Positions 10,184 to 20,730 of a stretch of DNA of 64,000 nucleotides are shown here, in pieces. Position numbers and translations under genes: made by a program. The stretch is from Benincasa hispida (taxonomy: Eukaryota > Streptophyta > Magnoliopsida > Cucurbitales > Cucurbitaceae): the NCBI RefSeq assembly GCF_009727055.1, contig NC_052359.1, positions 23,532,501 through 23,596,500 on the forward strand. The letters run 5' to 3'. The notes beneath the pieces were generated by a model. The model was given only the letters and a program-made list of their open reading frames with translations. It searched no databases and was not told the DNA's origin. Each line of letters begins with the position of its first letter. Position 1 is the stretch's first letter.

Positions 10184-12068
10184 TGTTGGGTTTTATGTCC
10201 TAAAACTTGTGGTTTGTAAACAATAAACTTATTTTGTTAATCAATATAGATGTTATTGAAGTTTGATTTAATAAAGTTGTTATTGAATGCATGAATTGCT
10301 CATTTCATTTTAGAAATAACCTAAATCCAATAAACTAAGATCCATGACTATGAGTACTTAAACTTTATGTGGAGACATAAGAATGTATCAAGTTAGAGTA
10401 AATAGCCAAAATGGTTTATAATATACGAATAAGGCTAGGTACCTGTACCTTATTCTAGGGACACTATTGGATGCGGCCTACTTTGTAGATGTTACAATTG
10501 TTGTAAAGTGCTACAAACGAAGTGATCCTAATTCGTTCATGTGGAGACATACAAGTGAGGACGTCCTATAAAAATAGTTTGTATAAGATCAAACCAAAAA
10601 ATTAGTCACTCTTACTTTATAACGTTGTTTAGTGTTTAAGATTAACTATTTAAAAGGGATGACCTAGGTAACTTGACCTTAATCCTGAGCTAACTATGAA
10701 CTCCTGTTTATTTGGGATTATCCTTAGATATTCATGGGTTAAGGTTGGCTCAACAGTGATGGCTCAATAAGTCTTCCATTTCAGATGTAAGATCGGGTAG
10801 ATAGCTGGGGACATATAGAGGTTATTCCCTTAAGTGCTGACTCCGAGTCTTGAGCAAAGGGCCCCACCCTTTCATTGATCCAAGAGGGACTTGGTTTAGT
10901 GATTGAATCAGAAACCAATTATTCATTAGAGGATCAGTGGGACTTGAGGAACAAGATGTAATCTCGGGGTAAAGAAGCTGTGAATGGTTGACTTACTGAT
11001 TATGGTTATACCAAGTAGATACAATTATATCTACTGTGAGGGGAGTGTAACTACTGGCCTTTAGTGGAGTGACCCGATAGTAAATGAATGTTGGTTAATC
11101 GGGTTAAAGAGTTTAGCCGGTTAATCTCGGATCGTTTGAGCCCATGATTTGTAGGTCCATTAAGTCTCCCTACCAGCTCACAAACAGATTAAACCTTAAA
11201 ACAGATTGATGAGTAAATTTGAAGTATTCAAATTCGAATTGAGAAAATTAGTAATTATATGTGATATAATTACAAGTTTAATTAACGAATTAAGCAAAAT
11301 TGGAAAATCGGATAATATTTAAATATGATTTAAATATTAAAATTACAAGAGTGAGGATTCATATTTGTGGAATTAGTGGTGTAAATAATTTAATATTGGA
11401 TATTAAATTATTTTAATTAATCAAAGTGTTTAATTAAATAAATAAATTAAAATTAAAATTAATTATTTGAATTAATTTATTTAAAATTAAAAAATTGAAT
11501 TTTCTGATTTTACGAAAATTCAAATATAAAAATCAATTGTGATTTTAAGTTCAAATTAAGGAATTTATTTTTAATTAATTAAATTGATTTGGAATCCATT
11601 TAATTTTTTAGTGGGTTTTGCCTATTTTCTCTACCTCTAATTTCACTATCTTCTTGATGTTGTGGTGTCAAGTTATTATGCAATTTGATTGCACTATCAA
11701 GTTGAACAAAACCAGTGGTTGTTGGCTGAGAAAAATGACATGCAAAGTGTTTTTTCTGGATTTTCAAAGTTGAAGAAGTGTTTTTCAACCTTTGAAGAAA
11801 AACTAGTCCTCCTAAAAAATTTCCCCAAATTCTTGAATCCCACAAATCAATCTAAGGTCCAAGAGAAAAGTAGGAAAGATCAATTGGTAGTCCACATCTT
11901 GTTACTGAGGAGATTGAAGCTGAATTTTGTGAATTGAAGAAGGTCTCCAAAGGTAATTTCTGAAACTCTCTTTTTCCTTATGAACATGCTTTCTTAAATT
12001 CTAAAATTGATGAATTAGAGTGCTTAATGATTCTGTTTGCTTCTGCTTATTGCTTGCTAACTCTAATA
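10184..12068 (+). mobile_element. Ty1/copia solo LTR, family A
   Basis: Starts tgttgggttttatgtcc and ends at about 12068 (gctaactctaata), flanked by the 5-bp duplication AGTGG at 10179-10183 and 12069-12073. Length is 1885 bp, close to the 1936 bp of the 5' LTR at 26610-28545, whose reverse complement shares the same landmarks: the start, the aacttgaccttaatcctgag block near 10672, the AT-rich core at 11270-11590 and the tgcttaatgattctg block near 12021. The terminal dinucleotide has decayed from CA to TA. No internal region adjoins, so it is a solo LTR. The 82-codon ORFs within it at 11600-11937 on both strands have no recognisable product. Confidence 0.85.
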
Positions 12069-12073
12069 AGTGG

Positions 12074-13261
12074 TTCATCAAAACCTAATTCTCGACGCTA
12101 TAATCTTCATTACAAAAAGCAAAAAGGAAAGTAACATCATGGGTTTTGGCCAAGAATGGCCAAACCCGAGCCTAATGCTCTGAAAATTTCCTTCTAAAAC
12201 ATTCACCATTCTTAACCCTAGGAATAAGAAAATATATATAGAAATTGTGATGGCACCATTGCGTTGTTCACAGTGTTGTGAATCTTTTACCCTTGAACAT
12301 AGGGCCTTTGAACGTTGTGGCTCTATTGCATAATGGGCTACAGGCGGGCACACTTTTATGCGTGTGCCTACCAACTGATGTCTACCACACATGACCTTCA
12401 CTTGTTGTGCGTGAATAGAGCACAGTGTCCCAACAGGGAAATGCTATAGCGGTCCTCCTGATTGGAGCTCTCTGTCTTCGGTGCTATGTCGCAATGCTGC
12501 AGAGCCAGACCACTTTGGGCCAAACTTCTCCTTTTCAACTCTTTTCAAGCCCGAATGTGCAGATTGACTTCTAATTGCTTCATATGAACCCTGAGTGGTC
12601 AGAAATACTCCGGAATACGTGAATTGCTCGAGATCCTATAAATATAGACATAAACACATTAAACATCGTAAACGAGTGAGATTAGAGGCACTAAGATAAC
12701 TCATCTAGGGAACGATCAGTTCAATCGATAACCCAATATGCTTCTTTGCCTCATGATGAAGTTACGCACCAAATCGTGTCATGCCCATCTTACTCATAGG
12801 CCAGGGTAATAGAAGATTACTTTTCTGATCCAAGGTGAGACTTAGATCATGAACTAAACTAAAATATTATGTGATCAAACCTATCAAGGCTCACCAAATT
12901 TCCTGATATCCTTTCTCGCCCTATAGATGATGGTTACTTTATCCATCATTTCCTTAGATGGGTCTTCGGTTTTATTTATTTTTAGATATCGTATTGCTTG
13001 TTCACAAAAAGTAGCTTCCTTAGTGGTAGTTCTGTAGCTTCATTTTACCTGCATGATGTAGCCTAGGACGAAGATACTTTACCCTTAAAAAGGTAGAAAA
13101 TACCTCTTGATGTGTGTGCTTGGGTAAGAAAACGTACAAAATTCTATGTCATGGCATGGATTGGCATTTTCTGCCTACATGTCGCTTCCTCAATGGTCGA
13201 ACTCTGGCTCTTCAGGGTTGGCCTTGGCCTTTCCATGCCTGAGGTCGGTCTCGGCTAGCTC
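12074..13261. other. Unassigned sequence, probably part of a minus-strand gypsy element
   Basis: This block lies between two solo LTRs. It contains caccattgcgttgttc and gtcgcaatgctgcag words (12252-12500) like those in the palindrome-rich LTRs, and a TATA-like cctataaatatag at about 12635. Near 13200-13260 ggccttggcc and tcggtctcggct words resemble 15690-15740 on the other side of the gypsy solo LTR, so both flanks may belong to the same Tat-type element. No domain could be read on either strand; the 107-codon minus-strand ORF at 12078-12401 is not recognised. Confidence 0.3.
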
Positions 13262-13266
13262 CTGAG

Positions 13267-15643
13267 TGTAAAAACCTAAACCCTAACTACCTTAAGCAAG
13301 CAAGTGTAAGTTATGTGATGTTTTCCAATGAGTTATAATTAGATTATGTTATGGTTAGGAGTGACGGGGAAAGAAAGTAAACTAAAGAACAAGAGAACTC
13401 TCGGATGGCTATGTAGGAAAGAATGGTCAAATTTTGGCTAAGTATGGGAAACCAAGAAGAGGCCATGCTATCCTATGAGATTTAATACTGAAGTTTGCTA
13501 TGAGTGGACTGGAAAGAAAGTGGCTCAATCAAATCTAAGCCATTAATCTTCATTAGTGGGCTAAGAGGCCCAAGGAGATTTCATGGAAGTAGTTTGGCGG
13601 TAACATAGGAAGAAAGGTTAAATTCATTTCAATGGGTTGGACATATTACTTGGGCTATTTGTGTAATTTCAGTGGCATTCGAAAGCTCTATGTGTCTATT
13701 TTCTGTAGTTGTGCTACTAGAAAGAAACCTCGCCGAAATAAGGTCGAAGGAGCAAAATAAAGGCAAAGGGTTTGTTTCACGGGTGAATCTAGGCCATCAG
13801 TGAAGAATTGAAGCTCCAAGACGAATCGAGAAGATTTTTGAGCTAAACATTTGAGGTAATATTGTTAACTCGGTTATAAACAACTTTTTAGAATGAAACT
13901 TAAGATGAGGCCTGAAATCGAGTTCTATATTTTTTAATTTTGAACTAGAAATTATTGAACAAGCAAGTAACTGCTTGAATTGAGGCCAATGATGAAGTTT
14001 TGAATCTCCAGATAAAATGACGAGGAATTTTGAGCTGAAATTTTAAATTAATGTTTTTTACTTGATTCTAAGAAAGTTTGTAGAAGGAAGTTCCTTGAGA
14101 TAAGTTCTGGAAATTTAGTTATGAATTTTTGAAATTGAATCTGCAGTTTGATGCTCCAAAATTTTTCTAAGTGTGGGGAGTGTGGGCGATCAAATAGTGC
14201 ATTCTTTTGACACCCAATCTCTCTAAATTGGCTAAGCATCCGATCCTCAAAGTGAATGGTAGGAGGCACAATGTGATGGTTTGACGTGTGAGCTTGATTT
14301 ATTGAGTAGGCCTAAAAGGAAGGCTAATGTAAACACTAAGTAGTATGCTTATATATGTAGGTTCAACTCCCATTGGAGAAGCCTATCAAGCCTTAAGGAA
14401 GCAAACTTGAAGGATCTGTGAGTGACTATAAATGATTTATAAATGGTTTATAAATATTTTAATAATCCATGCTTTATTAACAATTACTCTTATGTTGGTT
14501 ATTTTACAAGAAGTTCCAAGCAACGCTTTTCTCTAAAGTTTATAAACGCATGCTGTTACAAAGTTTATGAAATATGCTTTGGTACAATGGTCGAACCATG
14601 GTAGTTTTCAAAAGAAGATTCTATGACATGTTTAAGTTACAAGTATTTATATTATGTTTTAAAGCATATGTGCTCTTAATGTTGTTGAGCATGCGTTAGC
14701 AAATGATATTCTTATGAAAACTATGTTTTATGAGATCAAGCTTTCAGTAAGCTTGTTTTATGGAAATGTTTTCCTATCAGGTATTTTCAGCTCAATACTG
14801 AAGTACAAGGAGAAGATTCTGGTACTAAAGCACTTAGAGAAGGTATCAGAATAATTCAATCAGTTCAGTGATAAGCAGTGGTACACTACTTCAGTTATGA
14901 TACTTGACGTCAGGATCCAGTTTGCTCTACGTGCACGTATGACAGTTAATTAGTTCAGTAGGATTGAACCACGAGGGTTCTTTCCTAGCATTGGCTGAAA
15001 GGTGTTGAAAAAAAGGGTTCTTACCCCAGCCTAGGCTTATGTTTGAGAGATTGAGCAAAAGGGTTCTCTCTCAACCGGGAATCAATTTAGCTATGTTTTC
15101 AGATACAATGGTTTTAAAAGTTTTATGTACACGTTTGCTTGGCATGTTTTAGTTCCAGTATTCTGTTTTCTAGCTTTCAGTTTAAGTATGAGATTTATGT
15201 TAATTCATTCACTGGACGAGTAGCTCATTCTTTCAAATGTTTTTCTTTTCTCAGGTAGTGGTTATCTCCCCAGAGGTTAGCTGTCATGCTGCTCTGTCAC
15301 TCAAGGACTCTAGTTAAAAGTTCAAAGTCTAAAGAGAAGTTTTAGGTGTTTATTTTGTAAATGTCTGTACATATGTGTTGCTCATATTAAAGACTAGTAA
15401 AGTATATTTGGACCCACTGAACTCTGTACCTGTTAATATAATATAGTTATGTTGTTGTTGATCCCTGGTGTTATGAGGTTATTTTTAAAGTTTCATTAGT
15501 TTGGTGAATGTTATATATGTATTACAGGGATCTAAACAGTTTAAGGATGTTAGTTAGACAGTAACTGCCAAAAAAGAGTTGGTAACTACTGTCGTCACAT
15601 TCACTTCTGGATTAAGAAGGGTAATCTGGGAGGGAGTGTGACA
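13267..15643 (+). mobile_element. Ty3/gypsy solo LTR, probable chromovirus (Tekay-like)
   Basis: Starts tgtaaaaacctaaacc and ends gggagggagtgtgaca, with the target duplication CTGAG at 13262-13266 and 15644-15648. Length is 2377 bp. The reverse complement of most of it is found at 31495-33599, including the agggttctttcctagcattgg-type segment near 14969 and the gagagattgagcaaaagggt segment near 15046. LTRs of this length with a tgtgaca end are typical of Tekay/Del chromoviruses, but no coding region supports that. It is inserted in a minus-strand Tat-type RNase H remnant. Confidence 0.8.
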
Positions 15644-15648
15644 CTGAG

Positions 15649-16740
15649 TTCTTAATCAAGTGGCTTTTTATGCGAGCTGCATATTTATGTTGGCCAACCT
15701 CGGCTTCTTTACCTTGTCTGTTGTAGCTTCGGCCATGTTTTCAATTCCCTCAATCTCAGCAACCTCAACCTTGACTCGACCCTAGCAGCCTCAACCACAA
15801 ACCTTAGTAGTCTCGACCTCGACTTAATTGCCTCAATCTTAGTAACCTCAGACTTGACTCTGGGAGCACTTGGTTTGTTAACTTCTAGCATGTCTTCATT
15901 ATGTATGCTTGGTTTGAAAATAATCTCCACAGGTACTAGTCTACTCTACTATGTCTCATATATTACTACTAATCGAGCCAAAGAATCTGCATTAACGTTT
16001 TTGATATGAGAATTTGTTTAACTTCATGTTCTGAGAATGATGTAATCAATTTCTTGACTTCACACAAATATGCAGCCATCCTTGGTTCTTTAGTATGGTA
16101 CTCTGTTGTCACTTACTTCATGACTACTTGAGAATCACTTAAGACTTTAAGGTTGAAGATATTTATTGTTTTGGCCATTTTTAGTCTTTCAATGAATGCT
16201 TCATATTCTCCCTCATTATTTGAAGCCCAAAAATTCAACCTAAAAAATGTATTCATATCACTCTCCTTCAAGGGATTCTAGTAAAATCCATGCACCACAC
16301 CTTATAATGTTAGAAGATCCGTCAACAAAAATGGTCCACTATTGGTCTTGACTTTTGTCAAATGCAATGAGTAAACTTCATCTTTGATGCTCTCTTGGTT
16401 GGCCTTGGTTCTATCCTCGGCCTTAGTCGGGGTTAACTCTACTAAGAAATCAGCTTTTGCTTGTCCCTTTATTGTTATTCCAAGCTTATAGTGAACATCA
16501 TGCTTGCTAAGCTCTTGCCCTTTCATTAGTTGCCCTGAGACCTCAAACTTTTGTAACACTTGTCTCAAAGAGGTTAGTGATGACTATGATCTTATGTGCT
16601 TGAAATTAAAGGCGCGGCCTCCTAGCTGAGACAACAAGCCAAATATGCTTACCTTTCTTAGTGTTGGTAATCAATTCATTAATGGGGTTATTCTTATTAT
16701 TACTGTGGGAGTTCACCTAAACTAAGGGAAGTTCTCAATA
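15649..16740 (-). pseudogene. RNase H and second (archaeal-type) RNase H remnant, Tat-lineage gypsy
   Basis: Read on the minus strand from 16740 down. First come traces of the RT-linked RNase H with a LRQVLQKFEVSG start of the connecting segment (16568 downwards). Then follow GQLMKGQELSKHDVHYKLGI and IKGQAKADFLVELTP, the usual linker to the second RNase H. This continues as a VDGSSN-like start near 16320, and NVNADSLARL near 15990. A VPVEIIFKPSI segment with an arginine- and leucine-rich tail lies at 15930-15709. In the Tat lineage the extra RNase H sits between RNase H and integrase. Stops and frameshifts are frequent, and the 88-codon ORF 16302-16568 is the longest open piece. The left part is cut by the gypsy solo LTR. 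Confidence 0.7.
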
Positions 16741-17145
16741 TAATCGAGGTGCTCCCTTTAGTCCTAACTAGATTATGTTCGTTCCTTCTTTTCTATCTTA
16801 GTTTTCTTTCTTTCCAAAGTGTAAACCTATATCAATTTTTTTGTGACTTTTCATCTTTTCATTTCCATCATATTTTTATGTACTTTCTGGATTATTATTT
16901 AAAAAAGAAAGAGAAAAAATTATCTTTTGCATCTTTCTCTAACATTTTTAAAGTTCGGGATTTTGTGACTATCACATTCTAAACTATGTTGAAATATTCT
17001 TGCATGATTCTCATACGAAACTATATAAGACTTTCTTGAGTTTGAGATATTCATCTTATGTTATGTTTCACCAAAGAAGAAATCAAAATGCAACCTACAA
17101 TAGCGATGCAAATTTTTGGAAAACTTTCGAGAAAGTTTGGCTGAG
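16741..17145. other. Unassigned sequence between two gypsy elements
   Basis: T-rich plus strand. A 77-codon ORF (16749-16982) is composed of low-complexity F, S, L and Y and is not credible as a gene. No repeat family could be named. Confidence 0.3.
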
Positions 17146-18486
17146 TGATAGGTTTTGAAAAGAACTATATTTACATGTTAATTCACTCACTTTATACTAT
17201 TAATTTCCTTGATATCCCAACTTTATAGGTAAAATAGCCTCGGGAAAACTTTAGAGCAATTAGAAGAATTTTGGAGCTAAAAGGAGCAAAAACGAGCCAA
17301 AAATCACAAAATTAAAAGAAGTCGAGAAATTATCATTTTGTTACCGAAGCAGCATTGCAACACTGGAATTTGTGAAGACACAACATTGCGTCGACGCTAG
17401 AAGACAAAGAGCACCAATTTGTTTCAAAACAGCATAGTGTTGCAACACTATCCTAGAGCATTGCAACGCTACGAAGGTTGACGGGGAAAAAAAAGAAAGA
17501 AAAGAAAGCACGCATGCGCGACTTGTGTAAGCAAGCATTACGACGCTGCGACCTGTAGAGGTTAAAAAATCATTTTTTTTCTCAATGAATAAGGCAGATT
17601 GATTAGTTTTGGAAGTGAGATTAGAGTTTGGAGAATGAGAGAGATACAAATTCTAGCGAAATTAGAGAGTTAATCTCTTTATATTTTTTGAGAGATTGTC
17701 TTTAATCCTCCAAACTACGTATATTTTGGTGCAAAATTCAATGGATTGCTTGAATATTTACCCTCTCCATGAGTAGGTAAGTTATTTTCTTGGAGATTAT
17801 GTTTAATTAATCAATTCTTCTTACAATTTGTTGTTCTTGAATGTTCTTGCTGAAATTTGAATAAAATATTTTAAAGATTGAATTGACAACTCAATTTTTA
17901 TAGGTTTTTGTATGCAAAATTACATAGCTCTATAGAAAATTTGTAATTAGGTTGCAATAACTAGTAATCTTGAATGAGAATTTGGACTTTTTCCTATTTT
18001 CTTGAAAAGATTTGCTAGTTTAGAACATTCAAATAAATCTATCTTAATTTTAATCTTCTAAAATTCAAGAATGTCATAGTTAAGAAAATCCAAGAAATTA
18101 ATGTAATTTAGGGATTAATTGTGGAATGTTTAGGAAGCAATTATGAACTAAATTAGGGTTAATTGATCAAATAAGATTAATTGGCTAATAAGTGACCAAT
18201 ATAGGTTAGTTAACTAATTAGGACATTAGGGTCTAACTCTTAATGAACTGTGGAACAATTTAATTTGATAAAATCAATTAAGTCAATGATGGAATTAGAT
18301 TATTCAACATAAAACCCCCAAGATTCTTTTTCATTGAATTTCTTCAAAACTCTCTCTCATATCAATCTCATTACTAAAAATCATATAAATTCCTGTTTTT
18401 ACTTTTACTTAGNCCCCCCTCCAATTTGGATTTCAATTTGTTTTGGGATAAGTTGAACTAATGAAATCAATTTTTACATCCGAACA
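17146..18486 (+). mobile_element. 5' LTR of an Athila-like gypsy element
   Basis: Starts tgataggttttgaaaag and ends ccgaaca, two bases before a tRNA-Asp-type primer site. It is the plus-strand counterpart of the solo LTR at 37907-39722. Both begin TGxTAGGTTTT, share a ttttataggtaaaa block, share the palindrome-rich block (here 17351-17560), and share the aattagattattcaa block near 18294. This copy is shorter (about 1341 bp against 1816 bp) and has one N at 18413, so sequence may be missing there. A cluster of GTTGCAAC-centred words lies at 17351-17470. Confidence 0.75.
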
Positions 18487-18489
18487 AAT

Positions 18490-18507
18490 TGGCGCCATTG
18501 TCTGGGA
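18490..18507 (+). other. Primer-binding site of the Athila-like element
   Basis: tggcgccattgtctggga, matching the TGGCGCCGTTGCCGGGGA consensus of plant Athila and Tat elements with a few changes. It lies 3 bases beyond the LTR end, as expected. Confidence 0.75.
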
Positions 18508-18615
18508 GTCGTGCAATTAGCTTTTGAATTTTGAATTCCTTTTTAACAAATTAAAAAAAAAAAAGAGAAACAATAAACCCAAAAATAGTAACTGTGATTA
18601 AATTTCCTTTTCTGC

Positions 18616-19590
18616 ATGTCTCGCTCCTCTCAGAATGTACTTTGTGATTTGATTGTAGACATTGACCATGAGGAAAGGCAACTTCGAAGGGAAAGAAAAG
18701 AAGAAGAAGAAGAAGAATTTGAAGAGCTAAAACAAGAAGAAGAGGAACCAACACAAACAAACATCATGGGAGAAGCAAGGGAGAAAACCTTGCGAGCTTG
18801 TGGGGCCGGATTACAACCAACAATCATTGTGCATAGTGTACCTGTAGACTACCATTCTGTTCGAAATTAAACTGAGACTCGTGAGTCTCTTGCTTACATT
18901 TAGAGGACAATCCAGCGAGGATTCGCATAAACACATGAAAGAATTTCATCTAGTATGTGATAGATTGCGCCCGCATGGGGTAACTCGAAACAACTTAATC
19001 TTAGGGCCTTTCCCTTCTCTTTGAAGGATATAATCAAAGATTGGTTGTACTACTTGTCAGCAGGATCCATCATTACATGGAGTGGTTTGAAAAGAAATTT
19101 TTAGAAAAATTATTTCCGACATCTAAGGCTCATAATATAAGAAAAGAAATATATGGGATTAAACAAAGTGTAGGAGATTCTCTTTACGAATACTGGGAAA
19201 GATACAAACAATTGTGTGCTTCATTTCATCATCACCAAATTTTAGAACTGTATCTAATCCAATATTTTTATTCAGGTTTACTTCCATCGGAGAGAAGCAA
19301 CATTGATGTTGCCCTCAAACGGCTCTAGCTGACAAGCCTCCCACTAAAGCCAGTCAACTTATATCTACTATTGCGCAAAACTATCATAATTTTGGGACAA
19401 GGACTCTCGTTAACAAAGTTTCTCAATCCAACGTGGTAACTGAGCTCAGAATGCAAGTTTATACCCTCGTTTCTCTGTTTACTCAGGTTGCTCAAGGCGG
19501 GCTCCCTCGAGTAAAAAAATATGGAGCATGTGGAGTAACCGGGCATACTTCTGAGGCCTGCGCACAAGCTAAGTGAATGCAATAGGAGGC
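18616..19590 (+). pseudogene. gag remnant of the Athila-like element
   Basis: The capsid gene starts at the ATG at 18616 (MSRSSQNVL) with a strongly acidic and basic run of E and R. It continues after a stop with GQSSEDSHKHMKEFHLVCDR (about 18905-18965) and LRAFPFSLKD followed by KDWLYYL (about 18998-19055). The ORF 19041-19328 then has FLEKLFPTSKAHNIRKEI, YEYWERYKQLCASF and LIQYFYSGLLPSERS. A zinc knuckle, CGVTGHTSEAC, lies at about 19532-19565. These are the conserved segments of the retrotransposon gag family in Athila. Frameshifts and stops near 18870, 19080 and 19328 inactivate it. A mutated primer site and LTR directly upstream make the assignment consistent. Confidence 0.75.
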
Positions 19591-20100
19591 TTCTAAAGGA
19601 AGTATGATCCACATGGGAAAACCTACAATTAAGGGTGGAGAGATCATCCTAACTTCAAGTGGGGATCTCAAGGACAGTTTGAAAACTAGAATCAATCTTC
19701 CTCATCATCTTCCTCAGGTATGTCTTTAGAAGATGTTGTAAAATCACTAGTTGACTACTCCTTCAAATTTCAACAGGGACTTGACTAACATCAAAAAGAC
19801 AACATTTAACTCCAACAAGAGACCAAATCCTTTCAACAAGAAATAAGACAAGGTTTCTCAAACTTGGGCACTCAAATAACTAAGCTTGAAACTGTGGTAA
19901 GAAAACCTTAAAACAAGTCCTCCGAAAAGCTTCTCGCCCAACCGAAGCATGCAAATGTAAATGCAATAACTCTTAGAAGTGGAAAGGAGATTCCCTCCTT
20001 CTCCTCCATTTAAGAAGCTAGCCCGGTTCAATTGTCTTCCAAGAAGCAAAAAAAGGAAATGAATGAACAATAGAGCATGGTAAATTAACCAAATGAAACT

Positions 20101-20730
20101 CATATTTTTCTCGAGGTATGTGATTACTCCCCTCCTAAAGTAGAACCTTATGTACCTAAAGCGTCATTCCCTGGTAGATTAGCAAGACCTAAGGTAGAAG
20201 ATACCGACCTAGAGCTTGTTGGAACGTTCAAGAAGGTACAAATCAACATCCCTTTGCTTAATACTATTTAAAGGGAAGAAAAAGAAGAGTGTAACGATTA
20301 GTAAAAATGTATTTGCTCTATTAAAGAATGACATACCTAAAAAATCAAAAGACCCTGGAATGTTTACCTCGCCTTGCAAAATAGGAGAAAGAATTATTAC
20401 TTACGCTATGCTTTAGGTGCTTCAATAAATGTTATGCCTAACCATGTTTATGAAGACCTAAAATTGAATGGCATACAAAAAGCTAATATTTGAATACAAT
20501 TAGCCGATAGATCATACATACAACCTCTAGGCATAGTTGAGGATGTCTTGTTGAGAGTAGGTGAATTGATTTTTCCCGTTGATTTTTATTACTTGAAAAT
20601 GGATGAACCTTCACTACGTCTTCTTCTAATATTTTACTTGGAAGACCCTTCATGAAAACTACAAAAACTAGAATTGATGTAGATAAAAGGTCTTTGTCGA
20701 TAGAATTTGATGGGAAGTAAAATCATTCAA
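20101..20730 (+). pseudogene. Protease region of the Athila-like polyprotein, broken
   Basis: Traces of the pre-protease and aspartic protease segment follow gag. FPGRLARPKVED and TFKKVQINIPLL lie at about 20170-20265. KSKDPGMFTSPCKIG lies at about 20345-20390. GASINVMP is at about 20419-20442, where the usual active site would be D-x-GASINVMP. QLADRSYIQPLGIVEDVLLR lies at about 20499-20560. A LGRPFMKT-like piece is near 20640. A frameshift and a stop (after ITYAML, about 20415) fall across the active site, so the catalytic aspartate is not readable in frame. RT and integrase, expected next, are absent, so an internal deletion removed most of pol. Confidence 0.7.

Noticed and set aside
16749..16982. 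A small hydrophobic membrane protein on the plus strand.
   Set aside because: Composition is low-complexity F, S, L and Y from T-rich DNA, without homologous pattern or gene context.
18616..18870. A nuclear acidic coiled-coil protein (84 codons with E/K/R runs).
   Set aside because: It is the N-terminus of the Athila gag, placed just after the LTR and primer site.
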